DNA of 6,379 nt from Candidatus Sericytochromatia bacterium (GTDB lineage Bacteria > Cyanobacteriota > Sericytochromatia > JACMPN01), in contig JACMPN010000303.1 in NCBI GenBank assembly GCA_014377495.1, positions 1 through 6,379 of the forward strand, given 5' to 3'. Positions 1 to 6,037 of this stretch are shown piece after piece. A program made the position numbers and the translations under genes. Under the pieces are notes generated by a model that worked only from the letters and a program-made list of their open reading frames with translations, did not search any database and was not told where the DNA came from. Numbering within the stretch: position 1 is the stretch's first letter; each line of letters starts with the position of its first letter.

Positions 1-537
1 CCCGACCTGCTGGAAAGCGGCAGCACGCTTGCCCACCAACTGGCCGATGCAGCTGTCACCGTCCTTTGGGACCGTGACGGGATGGTGCCGCTAGGACCGA
101 ACATCCCGGTCACGACGTTGACCCTGGCCGACCACAGCGGGGCGTCCCGATACTGGACGGCCTTGTTGCAGGAAGCGGGCTGTCGGTCCATTTTCACCCT
201 CGATCCGTCAGGTGATGCCGGTGGCCTGGCAACCGAATTAGCCGCAATCAGCGGCCCCGTCCTGCTGACGATCTGCGCTGTGGCGGCGCCATGGCAGGGG
301 TTGACCGGATGGGCGCCCCAGTTCCTGGAACCGCTGCGGGCCCTGGCCCGGCGCGTCCCCCTGGGCCTCGTGCTGCTCGGCACCCCGTATCTGGCCGACG
401 CATTGCCGGAGGCCACGCTGGCCATCTGCACCTATGCCTATGGGGCTGAAAGCCAGCAAGCGGCCATGGCGGTATTGCAAGGTTTCAATGAGGCGCAGGG
501 AAAATGTCCGGTAAACCTGAAAGGCCCGCAAAGGTAG
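1..537 (+). CDS. nagZ: Beta-N-acetylhexosaminidase, GH3 family, C-terminal part (partial, 5' end outside window)
   Basis: The frame is open from the first base, giving 178 codons to a TAG stop; the internal ATG at 82 is not the start. What is visible matches the C-terminal (GH3_C) domain of two-domain NagZ enzymes: near residues 20-30 a stretch reading AVTVLWDRDGMVPL, resembling the 'siTLvrn..gllPL' junction after the catalytic barrel, and near the end LLGTPYLADALPEA, CTYAYGAESQQAAM and the closing GKCPVNL, equivalent to the usual GKLPV. The catalytic N-terminal domain, including the nucleophile Asp and the Asp-His loop, lies outside the window, so activity cannot be judged. NagZ removes non-reducing GlcNAc from cell-wall muropeptide sugars. 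The neighbouring anmK and murQ, which handle the MurNAc product, support the call. It converges on murQ with 58 bases between stops and no convincing terminator there. Confidence 0.85.
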   Translation, partial: PDLLESGSTLAHQLADAAVTVLWDRDGMVPLGPNIPVTTLTLADHSGASRYWTALLQEAGCRSIFTLDPSGDAGGLATELAAISGPVLLTICAVAAPWQGLTGWAPQFLEPLRALARRVPLGLVLLGTPYLADALPEATLAICTYAYGAESQQAAMAVLQGFNEAQGKCPVNLKGPQR

Positions 538-595
538 CCAAACCCTCAGGTAATCAAAAGCTTCGGAGCGGCACGGAAATTGGCCGCCATGGCCC

Positions 596-1516
596 CTACT
601 GAGACACGCTTTTGGCGTTGATGACGGCTCGCACATACCCCTTGTGATGCGCCAGCAGGGCGTCGGCCTCGTCGGATTGGATGTCACGCAAGGCCATCAC
701 AATGGCCGTCTTGACCTTGCCGCCGGAGGCGTCCAGCAGGGCGGCCGCATCATGATCGTCGAGACTGGTCACCTGCTTGATGATGTCGATCGCCCGGCGC
801 CGCAGCTTCTGGTTGGAGATCTTCACGTCGACCATCAGATTGCCGTAGACCTTGCCCAACTTGATCATCGTGATCGTGCTGAGCATGTTCAGGACCATCT
901 TGGTGGCGGTGCCCGCTTTCAGGCGGGTGGAGCCGGAGATGATCTCCGGCCCGACGATCGGCGTGATCGCCAGATCGATGTGGTTGCCTTCCCGCCTGCT
1001 GACCGGGTTGCAGGCCAGCAAGATCGTCGTCGCCCCGATCTTTTTGGCTGCCTGCAGGGCGCCGTGCACGTACAGCGTCGTGCCGCTGGCGGCAATGCCG
1101 ACGACGACGTCCCGGTGGTTGACCTCGTAGACGATGATGTCGGATGCCCCTTCGGACGGCGAGTCTTCGGCCCCTTCCACGGCCTGGATCAGAGCGATCG
1201 GGCCACCGGCGATGATGCCCTGGACCAGATCGGGATCCGTGCTGAACGTCGGCGGACATTCGGCAGCGTCGAGCATGCCGAGACGACCGCTCGTGCCAGC
1301 CCCCACATAAAAGAGACGGCCACCGTTCTGCATGGACGTGGTGATCAGCTGGACCGCCTGGCCGATTTTCTCACGTTCGCGGCCGATGGCCTCGACGACG
1401 ACCCGGTCCTGGTTGTTCATCAGGTCGACGATGTCGTCGATCGAGCGCAGGTCGAGGTCGTCCGTCAGCGGGTTACGCGCCTCAGTGACCAGTTTGCTGG
1501 GATTTCCGTGAGCCAT
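596..1516 (-). CDS. murQ: N-acetylmuramic acid 6-phosphate etherase
   Basis: A cytoplasmic lyase that splits the lactyl ether of MurNAc-6-phosphate, giving GlcNAc-6-phosphate and D-lactate, so that cell-wall sugar can be re-used. The 306-residue protein has the family length (about 300). The N-terminus carries the typical TEARNPLTDDLD segment (residues 11-22). A SIS sugar-phosphate fold follows, with YVGAGTSGRLGMLDAAECPP at 70-89 and AVEGAEDS at 112-119. Glu86 and Glu117 align with the two glutamates (83 and 114) identified as catalytic in the E. coli enzyme. IAASGTT and the NPxSRR-type segment (CNPVSRREGN), then GPEIISGSTRLKAGTATKMVLN, are also hallmarks. The frame stays open to 1561, but the ATG at 1516 is chosen because GAGGAG sits seven bases upstream and the protein then begins just before the conserved TEARNP. 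It is the second gene of the anmK-murQ pair. Confidence 0.97.
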   Translation of the reverse strand: MAHGNPSKLVTEARNPLTDDLDLRSIDDIVDLMNNQDRVVVEAIGREREKIGQAVQLITTSMQNGGRLFYVGAGTSGRLGMLDAAECPPTFSTDPDLVQGIIAGGPIALIQAVEGAEDSPSEGASDIIVYEVNHRDVVVGIAASGTTLYVHGALQAAKKIGATTILLACNPVSRREGNHIDLAITPIVGPEIISGSTRLKAGTATKMVLNMLSTITMIKLGKVYGNLMVDVKISNQKLRRRAIDIIKQVTSLDDHDAAALLDASGGKVKTAIVMALRDIQSDEADALLAHHKGYVRAVINAKSVSQ

Positions 1517-1517
1517 C

Positions 1518-2693
1518 CTATTGCTCCTCGCAGGCCGACCTGCGACTGACGATCCGTCCAAAATTAGCCCCCGGCACGATCTTGCCCAACGGCAAACCCT
1601 GACGGGCCCCGGTGACGTGGGAGAGGGGATTCACCCGGCCGTGCCAGGCGCCCCAGGCAAACCAGGCAAAGGCATGCGCCTCCTTGGCATCGGGATCGAT
1701 CCCCCACTCCGCAGTGCCAGCCAGCCGACAGGGCAGCCGGTCGGCCAAAGCTGCCATCATCCCGGGATGATGCCAGCCGCCGCCGCTGACCGCACAGGCC
1801 GCCGGTAACTGGGGCAGAAACGTGCGAAAAGCCCGAGCGATCGATTCGGCTGTCAGGGCGACTGCCGTGGCAATCAGGTCGTTCGGCCACTCCTGGTAAG
1901 TGTCCCACAACCGATCCGCATATGCGGTGCCGAAGCGCTCCCGCCCCGTGGATTTGGGGGGTGCGGCCGTAAAATAACCGTCTGCCAGCCAGGCTTCCAG
2001 CCAATCCAGGCGGACGGTGCCGCTAGCCGCCAGTCTGCCGTCCAGATCGCAGACTTGCCTCCCTGCCGTGGCATGCCAGGCGAGTCGGTCGATGACCATG
2101 TTACCGGGCCCCGTGTCGAAGGCGATCACCCCGGACGGGTCGCCACCACCCGGAACATAGGTGAGGTTGGGGATGCCGCCGATGTTCAGGGCGACGATCG
2201 GTTCGGGACCGGCAAAGGCCACCTGATCAAAGAGCGGCACCAGGGGGGCACCCTGACCACCGAGGGCCACGTCGATCGGGCGGAAATCCGCCACGACGGT
2301 GACGCCCGTCCGGGCGGCGATCTCTGCCGGCTCACCCATCTGCCAGGTCGCCGGCCACGGGCCGTGGGGCTGATGCCAGATTGTCTGGCCATGACTGCCG
2401 ATCAGGTCGATATCCGACCAGGCCAGTCCCGCTTGCAGCCGGACGGCATCGGCAGCACCCGCCAGGGCGGCCCCGAGTTCCACGTTGAGGGCGGCCAGGT
2501 TGGCTAATGAGGCTTCGGGGTGGGCCAGCAACTGGCGGACCCGGTCGGCCAGGTCCCCGGGCCAAGGGGACGTGCAGGCGGTGATCAGTTCGCCGACAGG
2601 ACCGGTATGCGGTCCCATGCGGATCGCCGCGGCATCCAGTCCGTCGAGGGACGTGCCGGACATCAGTCCGATGAGGATCCAGTCCTGGCCCAT
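1518..2693 (-). CDS. anmK: Anhydro-N-acetylmuramic acid kinase
   Basis: This kinase opens the 1,6-anhydro ring of anhydroMurNAc and phosphorylates it with ATP, giving MurNAc-6-phosphate, the substrate of MurQ encoded next. The 391-residue protein is slightly longer than the roughly 370 residues of the E. coli enzyme. The N-terminal ATP-binding motif GLMSGTSLDGLDAA is at residues 9-22, HGQTIWH at 101-107, GEPAEIAARTGVTVVADFRP at 120-139, NIGGIPNLT at 170-178 and FDTGPGNMVID at 192-202; the Asp in FDTGPGN (about residue 193) is the expected catalytic base. The C-terminus has SGGGWHHPGMM and the signature DPDAKEAHAFAWFAWG. The Pro in NIGGIPNLT stands where Ala is usual; this is a mild oddity. 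The frame extends upstream to a TTG at 2768, but homology begins right after the ATG at 2693, which has only a weak ribosome-binding site (GGTGG close by), so the start is less certain than the identity. Confidence 0.96.
   Translation of the reverse strand: MGQDWILIGLMSGTSLDGLDAAAIRMGPHTGPVGELITACTSPWPGDLADRVRQLLAHPEASLANLAALNVELGAALAGAADAVRLQAGLAWSDIDLIGSHGQTIWHQPHGPWPATWQMGEPAEIAARTGVTVVADFRPIDVALGGQGAPLVPLFDQVAFAGPEPIVALNIGGIPNLTYVPGGGDPSGVIAFDTGPGNMVIDRLAWHATAGRQVCDLDGRLAASGTVRLDWLEAWLADGYFTAAPPKSTGRERFGTAYADRLWDTYQEWPNDLIATAVALTAESIARAFRTFLPQLPAACAVSGGGWHHPGMMAALADRLPCRLAGTAEWGIDPDAKEAHAFAWFAWGAWHGRVNPLSHVTGARQGLPLGKIVPGANFGRIVSRRSACEEQ
1524..1529 (-). promoter_or_regulatory. murQ ribosome-binding site inside anmK 3' end
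   Basis: GAGGAG on the minus strand, seven bases before the murQ ATG. These bases are also the two Glu codons near the end of anmK (…CEEQ stop). The anmK TAG is separated from the murQ ATG by a single G, so ribosomes ending anmK can restart directly. This decides the murQ start and suggests translational coupling. Confidence 0.8.
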
Positions 2694-2769
2694 GATCCAC
2701 CGTATCCGCTGCGTTGCTTCATCGTTCGGGCGGGCGTCGCCACCCGGACCCTGAGCCGGGCCCCGCAAT

Positions 2770-2798
2770 GCGACACACGAGCCGATGACCAGTCTAAC
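2770..2798 (+). promoter_or_regulatory. Weak candidate promoter for the nfeD-slipin operon
   Basis: On the plus strand, GCGACA (2770-2775) and TCTAAC (2793-2798) are 17 bases apart, each matching four of six consensus bases. Its -10 overlaps the -10 of the proposed anmK promoter on the other strand, which would make them compete. The nfeD leader would then be about 180 bases. Another possible -35, CTGACA at 2893-2898 (five of six), lacks a good -10 at the right spacing. Confidence 0.2.
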
Positions 2799-2819
2799 GA
2801 AAGCGAATCCCCCTTACAA
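2791..2819 (-). promoter_or_regulatory. Candidate sigma-70-type promoter for anmK-murQ
   Basis: On the minus strand, TTGTAA (2819-2814) and TAGACT (2796-2791) are separated by 17 bases. Each hexamer matches four of six consensus bases. Transcription would start near 2784, leaving a leader of about 90 bases before the anmK ATG. The match is modest and could be chance. Confidence 0.35.
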
Positions 2820-2825
2820 GCCACT

Positions 2826-2899
2826 GGCAGTCACAGCTGCACCGTTCAGGCAGGCTGTCTGCCCGGCACCCGAGGGGTCGGGGTCGGGTATCCTGACAG
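2826..2899 (+). promoter_or_regulatory. Hairpin-forming leader region upstream of nfeD
   Basis: This part of the 291-base gap between divergent anmK and nfeD has two overlapping potential stems. In the first, GGCAG-TC-ACAG-CTGC (2826-2840) pairs with GCAG-G-CTGT-CTGCC (2850-2863): 13 base pairs with two small bulges and a 9-base loop. In the second, CTGTC (2855-2859) pairs with GACAG (2895-2899) around an inner ACCCGA (2868-2873) with TCGGGT (2884-2889). They share CTGTC, so they cannot both form. No U-run follows, so neither is an ordinary terminator. The remainder of the gap shows no gene. In such GC-rich DNA this may be coincidence. Confidence 0.25.
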
Positions 2900-2971
2900 T
2901 GTTTAAGAAGTCTGCGATCGGGTCCCGCTCGCACCTGTCCGGGTCGATCGATCCGGCATAACTCTGGAAAC

Positions 2972-2976
2972 GGAGG
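2972..2976 (+). promoter_or_regulatory. nfeD ribosome-binding site
   Basis: GGAGG lies eight bases before a GTG at 2985. It fixes this GTG as the start, and the resulting protein begins with a well-formed signal peptide. Confidence 0.8.
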
Positions 2977-2984
2977 AACGAACC

Positions 2985-4265
2985 GTGCCCGCATTTTTCC
3001 TGGCGCTGGTCCTGTGGTGCCTGAGCGTCACCGGGGCCCAGGCCGCCAGCCCCGTCGTCCACCTCACCCTGAAGGGCCCGATCACCCCGCTCGCCGCTTC
3101 CTACGTGGCCCGAGGCATCCGCGAGGCGGAGACCCGCAAAGCCCAGGCCGTCGTGCTGCAACTCGACACCCCGGGCGGCCTCATGGAGAGCATGCGCGAG
3201 CTCAATGCGTCCATCCTTGCCGCCCCCGTCCCTGTCATCGTTTGGGTGGGGCCGGCCGGGGCCAGGGCCGCCTCGGCAGGCGTCTTCATCACGGCCGCCG
3301 GCCACATCGCCGCCATGGCGCCCAGTACCGCCATCGGAGCGGCCAGCGTCGTCGGCGGCGACGGCGCCGAACTGGGCAAGACGTTGAAAGCCAAGGTCAC
3401 GAACGATGCCGTGGCCTACCTGAAAGCCATCGGCACCGAGCGCGGCCGCAACGTCGTCTGGCTGGAGCGGGCCGTCCGGGAAGCCGTCTCGCTCAGTGCC
3501 ACCGAGGCCCTGGCAAACAAGGTCGTCGATCTGCTGGCCCCGGACATCCCGACGTTGCTGCAACGGGTGGATGGCCGCACCATCAGGCTGACGACCGGAT
3601 CCAGTGTGCTGCACACCGCCAACGTCCCGGTGACAGCCGTCCCGATGACCTGGGTGGAAGATTTGCTATATACCCTGAGCAACCCGAACATCGCCTACAT
3701 CCTGCTCAGCATCGGCACTCTGGCGCTCCTGGCCGAGATGTCCCAGCCCGGGATGATATTTCCGGGGGTGTTCGGGGCCATCTGCTTGCTGCTGGCCCTC
3801 TACGCCCTGGGCACCCTTCCCGTGAACTACGCCGGTGTGGCCTTGGTGCTCCTGGGCCTGATCCTGCTCACGGCGGAGTTTTACGTGGTCAGTTTCGGTG
3901 TCCTGCTCGTAGGGGGCCTGATCGCCTTTACGCTCGGCTCACTGATGCTGATCAACCAGGAACAAGGCATACCGGGCGTCGCCCCCTCGCTGATCGTCTC
4001 GACGGTCGGAACGCTCGGCATTTTTAGCCTGCTGGCCGGTCGGGCCGTCTACAATTCCATGCGGCGACCTGTCCAGACCGGGATGGAGTTCATGATCGGT
4101 CAAACCGCCGAAGTCCTCACCAGCCTGGATCCCGAGGGCATCGTCTTGGTGGAAGGTGAGCGGTGGGTTGCCAGGTCCACCGCTGCGCCGGTGCCACCGC
4201 GGGACAAAGTCAGGATCATTGCCATCCATGGGTTGCGGCTCACCGTGACCCCGATCAAGGAGTAA
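2985..4265 (+). CDS. NfeD family membrane-bound serine protease (ClpP class), full-length
   Basis: A 426-residue membrane protein of the long NfeD type. Residues 1-20 are a signal peptide (hydrophobic core FFLALVLWCLSV, then AQA before Ala21). Residues 24-190 form a ClpP/SppA-like protease domain: QLDTPGGLMESM at 59-70, the nucleophile Ser97 in ARAASAGVFI, and Lys137 in KVTNDAVAYL, matching the Ser97-Lys138 dyad known from the archaeal homologue PH1510. Several hydrophobic helices follow (about 235-252, 256-278, 283-301, 303-322 and 335-352). The C-terminal NfeD domain, an OB-fold, spans about 362-424. The family cleaves the C-terminal hydrophobic region of partner stomatins, and the partner gene is next, four bases downstream, so the two form an operon. 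Start is GTG. The protease is expected to face outside the cytoplasm, and both catalytic residues are present. Confidence 0.93.
   Translation: MPAFFLALVLWCLSVTGAQAASPVVHLTLKGPITPLAASYVARGIREAETRKAQAVVLQLDTPGGLMESMRELNASILAAPVPVIVWVGPAGARAASAGVFITAAGHIAAMAPSTAIGAASVVGGDGAELGKTLKAKVTNDAVAYLKAIGTERGRNVVWLERAVREAVSLSATEALANKVVDLLAPDIPTLLQRVDGRTIRLTTGSSVLHTANVPVTAVPMTWVEDLLYTLSNPNIAYILLSIGTLALLAEMSQPGMIFPGVFGAICLLLALYALGTLPVNYAGVALVLLGLILLTAEFYVVSFGVLLVGGLIAFTLGSLMLINQEQGIPGVAPSLIVSTVGTLGIFSLLAGRAVYNSMRRPVQTGMEFMIGQTAEVLTSLDPEGIVLVEGERWVARSTAAPVPPRDKVRIIAIHGLRLTVTPIKE
4257..4262 (+). promoter_or_regulatory. Slipin ribosome-binding site overlapping nfeD end
   Basis: AAGGAG covers the last nfeD codons (…Lys-Glu), with the nfeD TAA immediately after and the GTG start of the slipin gene seven bases beyond the site. 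This supports the GTG at 4270 and coupled translation of the pair. Confidence 0.8.
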
Positions 4266-4269
4266 CGCC

Positions 4270-5040
4270 GTGGGCTATCTCATCGCCATTTTTTTTGCGC
4301 TCATCATCGTCTTCATGGGCGTCCGCATGGTCCAGGAATATGAACGCGGCGTCGTCTTTCGCCTCGGGCGCCTGATCGGGCCCAAGGGCCCCGGCCTGTT
4401 CTGGATCTGGCCGATCATCGACCGGATGGTGCGCATCGATCTGCGGACGATCACCTTGGAGTTGCCGCCACAGGAAGCGATCAGCAAGGACAATGTGACG
4501 ATCAAAGTCACGGCCGTCCTGTACTTCCGGGTCGTCGATCCCAACTCCGCCGTGACCAAGGTGTTCGACTATGGCATGGCGACCATGCAGATCGCCCAGA
4601 CGACGCTGCGCAACGTCGTCGGCCAGTCCGTCCTCGACGAGATCCTCTCCCAACGGGAACAGATCAACAACGAATTGCAACGGATCATCGACGAACAGAC
4701 CGAGCCCTGGGGCATCAAGGTCAGCTCGGTGGAGATTAAGGACGTCGAACTGCCGCAGAGCATGCAGCGGGCCATGGCCAAGCAGGCCGAAGCCGAACGG
4801 GAAAAGCGGGCCAAAATCATCCACGCCGAAGGTGAAGAGCAGGCCTCCCTGGCGCTGGCCCGGGCCGCCGCCAACATGGGCGCTGAGCCGGCGACGCTGC
4901 AGTTGCGCTACCTGCAGACACTGGTCGAGATTTCCGCCGAAAAGAACTCGACGATCATCTTCCCCATCCCGCTCGACATGATCGAGCCGATGTTGCAGAT
5001 TGCCAAAAACGTCGCCAAGTCCACCACACCCAAGGAATAG
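4270..5040 (+). CDS. Slipin / stomatin-like SPFH (band 7) membrane protein
   Basis: A 256-residue prokaryotic slipin, a usual length for this family. It has one N-terminal membrane helix (about residues 3-19, YLIAIFFALIIVFMGV). The SPFH/band 7 domain starts with EYERGVVFRLGR (23-34) and GPKGPGLFWIWP, and continues through SKDNVTIKVTAVLYFRV (72-88) and the stomatin hallmark QSVLDEILSQRE (119-130). A charged helical, probably coiled-coil stretch rich in Ala, Glu, Lys and Arg lies at about 163-200. The C-terminal NSTIIFPIPLDMIE (226-239) is the conserved slipin motif, the hydrophobic segment that NfeD proteases are known to cut in archaeal pairs. Slipins assemble oligomeric membrane scaffolds; the exact role in bacteria is unsettled. 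It is the second gene after nfeD and is followed directly by a strong terminator. Start is GTG. Confidence 0.94.
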   Translation: MGYLIAIFFALIIVFMGVRMVQEYERGVVFRLGRLIGPKGPGLFWIWPIIDRMVRIDLRTITLELPPQEAISKDNVTIKVTAVLYFRVVDPNSAVTKVFDYGMATMQIAQTTLRNVVGQSVLDEILSQREQINNELQRIIDEQTEPWGIKVSSVEIKDVELPQSMQRAMAKQAEAEREKRAKIIHAEGEEQASLALARAAANMGAEPATLQLRYLQTLVEISAEKNSTIIFPIPLDMIEPMLQIAKNVAKSTTPKE

Positions 5041-5044
5041 CCCT

Positions 5045-5099
5045 TGACCCATGCGACCGGCCGACGCTAAACGCCGGCCGGTCGCATGGGTCAGTTTTT
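5045..5099 (+). terminator. Strong intrinsic terminator of the nfeD-slipin operon
   Basis: A perfect 19-base-pair stem, with arms at 5045-5063 (TGACCCATGCGACCGGCCG) and 5075-5093, has an 11-base loop and is followed by G and five Ts (5095-5099). It begins five bases after the slipin stop. On the minus strand the same hairpin forms but is followed by AAGGGC rather than Ts, so it should terminate mainly plus-strand transcription. Its right arm contains the stop codon of the converging minus-strand gene. Confidence 0.9.
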
Positions 5100-5921
5100 G
5101 ACTTGCAGGCTGGCCAACTCCACCGGGTCATGGGCGCTGAAGAGGCGCACCTCCGGGCGATGGGCTTGGGCCAGCTGACGCAGGCGCGCCTGGTTCGCCA
5201 GGCGGGCAATACCGTCGGCCTGCACGGCCGCCTCGAAGAGGGCCAATCCCGGCGGGCACGACGGGATCGTGCGGTGAATCTCGTCGCGGTGAAAATAGGC
5301 GTCACCACAATGCAGCAGCCACCGGTTCTGCGTCCGCACGGCGACCCCGCAATGGCCACGAGTGTGACCGACCAAGGGGACAAGGAGAATGTCCTCAGGC
5401 AACCCCTTCAAGGATCGCACGGTCGGAAACCCGAACCAGGATTCACCCTGAACGGGATACACGGCCCAGCGAGGTCCGTGCGCCCATTGCGGTGGGTGAT
5501 ACCGCCGACGTTCGAGCCAGGTGCGGGGCTGCATGGCCGCCTCGAACTCCGGCTCGAACACATGGACGACGGCATCGGGAAAATCACTGAGCCCGCCGAT
5601 GTGGTCGATATCCAGGTGCGTCGGCACGATGTGGCGAACGTCGGACGCTTTGAAGCCGAGGCGCTCGAGCTGGCGGACCGCCGTCTCCTCCGGATCGAGG
5701 ACCGGCTGAATCACGGCCAGGGACGTCCGGTGCAGGCGGGTGTCCGGGCGATTGACGTCAAGCAGACCAAGGCCCGTATCCACGAGGACGATGCCTTCGT
5801 CCGTTTCGATGGCCAGGCAATGACAGACCAGGCAGCCCCGTGCGAAGACGGACCCGGATCCGTTGACCAATCGGCGGAATGGCGGACACAGCGAGGCACA
5901 GTTTAAATGATGCACGCGCAT
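5091..5921 (-). CDS. MBL-fold metallo-hydrolase (lactonase-like branch, substrate unknown)
   Basis: A 276-residue soluble protein with the metallo-beta-lactamase fold. IVLVDTGLGL at residues 44-53 is the early strand-loop of the fold. The metal motif is THLDIDHIGG (101-110): His102, Asp104, Asp106 and His107, with Asp at the position where the classical HxHxDH has its second His. Further likely ligands are His190 in GHTRGHCG (185-192), Asp207 in HCGDAYF and His264 in SAHD. The layout resembles N-acyl-homoserine-lactonase-like proteins, and the N-terminal VHHLNCAS…CHCLAIET is familiar from uncharacterised members of that group, but the substrate cannot be read from sequence. Several Cys residues cluster near the N-terminus (8, 12, 30, 33, 35). 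No signal peptide is seen. Start ATG has GAGGAG six bases upstream. It is transcribed alone, between two terminators, and ends inside the operon terminator of the converging slipin gene. Confidence 0.85.
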   Translation of the reverse strand: MRVHHLNCASLCPPFRRLVNGSGSVFARGCLVCHCLAIETDEGIVLVDTGLGLLDVNRPDTRLHRTSLAVIQPVLDPEETAVRQLERLGFKASDVRHIVPTHLDIDHIGGLSDFPDAVVHVFEPEFEAAMQPRTWLERRRYHPPQWAHGPRWAVYPVQGESWFGFPTVRSLKGLPEDILLVPLVGHTRGHCGVAVRTQNRWLLHCGDAYFHRDEIHRTIPSCPPGLALFEAAVQADGIARLANQARLRQLAQAHRPEVRLFSAHDPVELASLQVKN

Positions 5922-5927
5922 GATGGG

Positions 5928-5933
5928 CTCCTC
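5928..5933 (-). promoter_or_regulatory. Ribosome-binding site of the MBL-fold hydrolase gene
   Basis: GAGGAG on the minus strand, six bases before the ATG at 5921. It decides the start, which also agrees with the family's MRVHHLN beginning. Confidence 0.8.
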
Positions 5934-5945
5934 AAAGGTCCGCCC

Positions 5946-5954
5946 AGTTTAGCA
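5946..5954 (-). promoter_or_regulatory. Candidate extended -10 promoter for the MBL-fold hydrolase
   Basis: Minus-strand TGCTAAACT fits an extended -10 (TGn then TAAACT, four of six). No good -35 is visible at 16-18 bases. Transcription would start near 5939, leaving a leader of about 18 bases that still holds the GAGGAG. The upstream terminator makes a promoter in this gap necessary, which is the main support. Confidence 0.35.
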
Positions 5955-5982
5955 CCCGCTCAGATGGCCAACACCTGACGAC

Positions 5983-6017
5983 AAAACAGGCGGAAGACCG
6001 AGACCGTTACTTCCGCC
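5983..6017 (-). terminator. Intrinsic terminator of the right-edge repeat-protein gene
   Basis: On the minus strand GGCGGAAG (6017-6010) pairs perfectly with CTTCCGCC (5996-5989) across a 13-base loop. A G·U and a C-G pair can extend the stem, and TGTTTTGT follows. It starts about 20 bases after the TAA of the repeat-protein gene, where a terminator is expected, and it separates that gene from the MBL-fold hydrolase gene. Confidence 0.7.
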
Positions 6018-6037
6018 CGCCATATGCCGTCAGGGCT

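Noticed and set aside
538..595. Terminator between convergent nagZ and murQ
   Set aside because: Only four-base stems around GGCC and a short GCT/AGC pairing are visible, with no proper T-run on either strand.
644..1549. Long plus-strand open frame (301 codons) antisense to murQ
   Set aside because: It is the mirror of a clear MurQ coding sequence in GC-rich DNA where stops are rare. Its product is a biased Asp/Gly/Arg-rich sequence with no recognisable motif.
1517..1561. Extended murQ N-terminus from 1561
   Set aside because: It would overlap anmK, whereas the ATG at 1516 has a well-placed GAGGAG and gives the usual MurQ length.
2694..2768. Extended anmK N-terminus starting at TTG 2768
   Set aside because: The extra 25 residues resemble no AnmK sequence, and family homology begins directly after the ATG at 2693.
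2814..3614. Minus-strand open frame antisense to the nfeD protease domain
   Set aside because: The product is Gly/Asp-rich without any family signature, and the plus frame is a well-supported NfeD protein.
4255..5052. Minus-strand open frame antisense to the slipin gene
   Set aside because: It covers the whole slipin gene as a His/Asp/Gly-rich shadow. The slipin frame has the conserved SPFH motifs throughout.
5103..5906. Long plus-strand open frame (267 codons) antisense to the MBL-fold hydrolase
   Set aside because: The minus frame carries a complete metal-binding fold and a good ribosome-binding site. The antisense frame has neither motif nor start signal.
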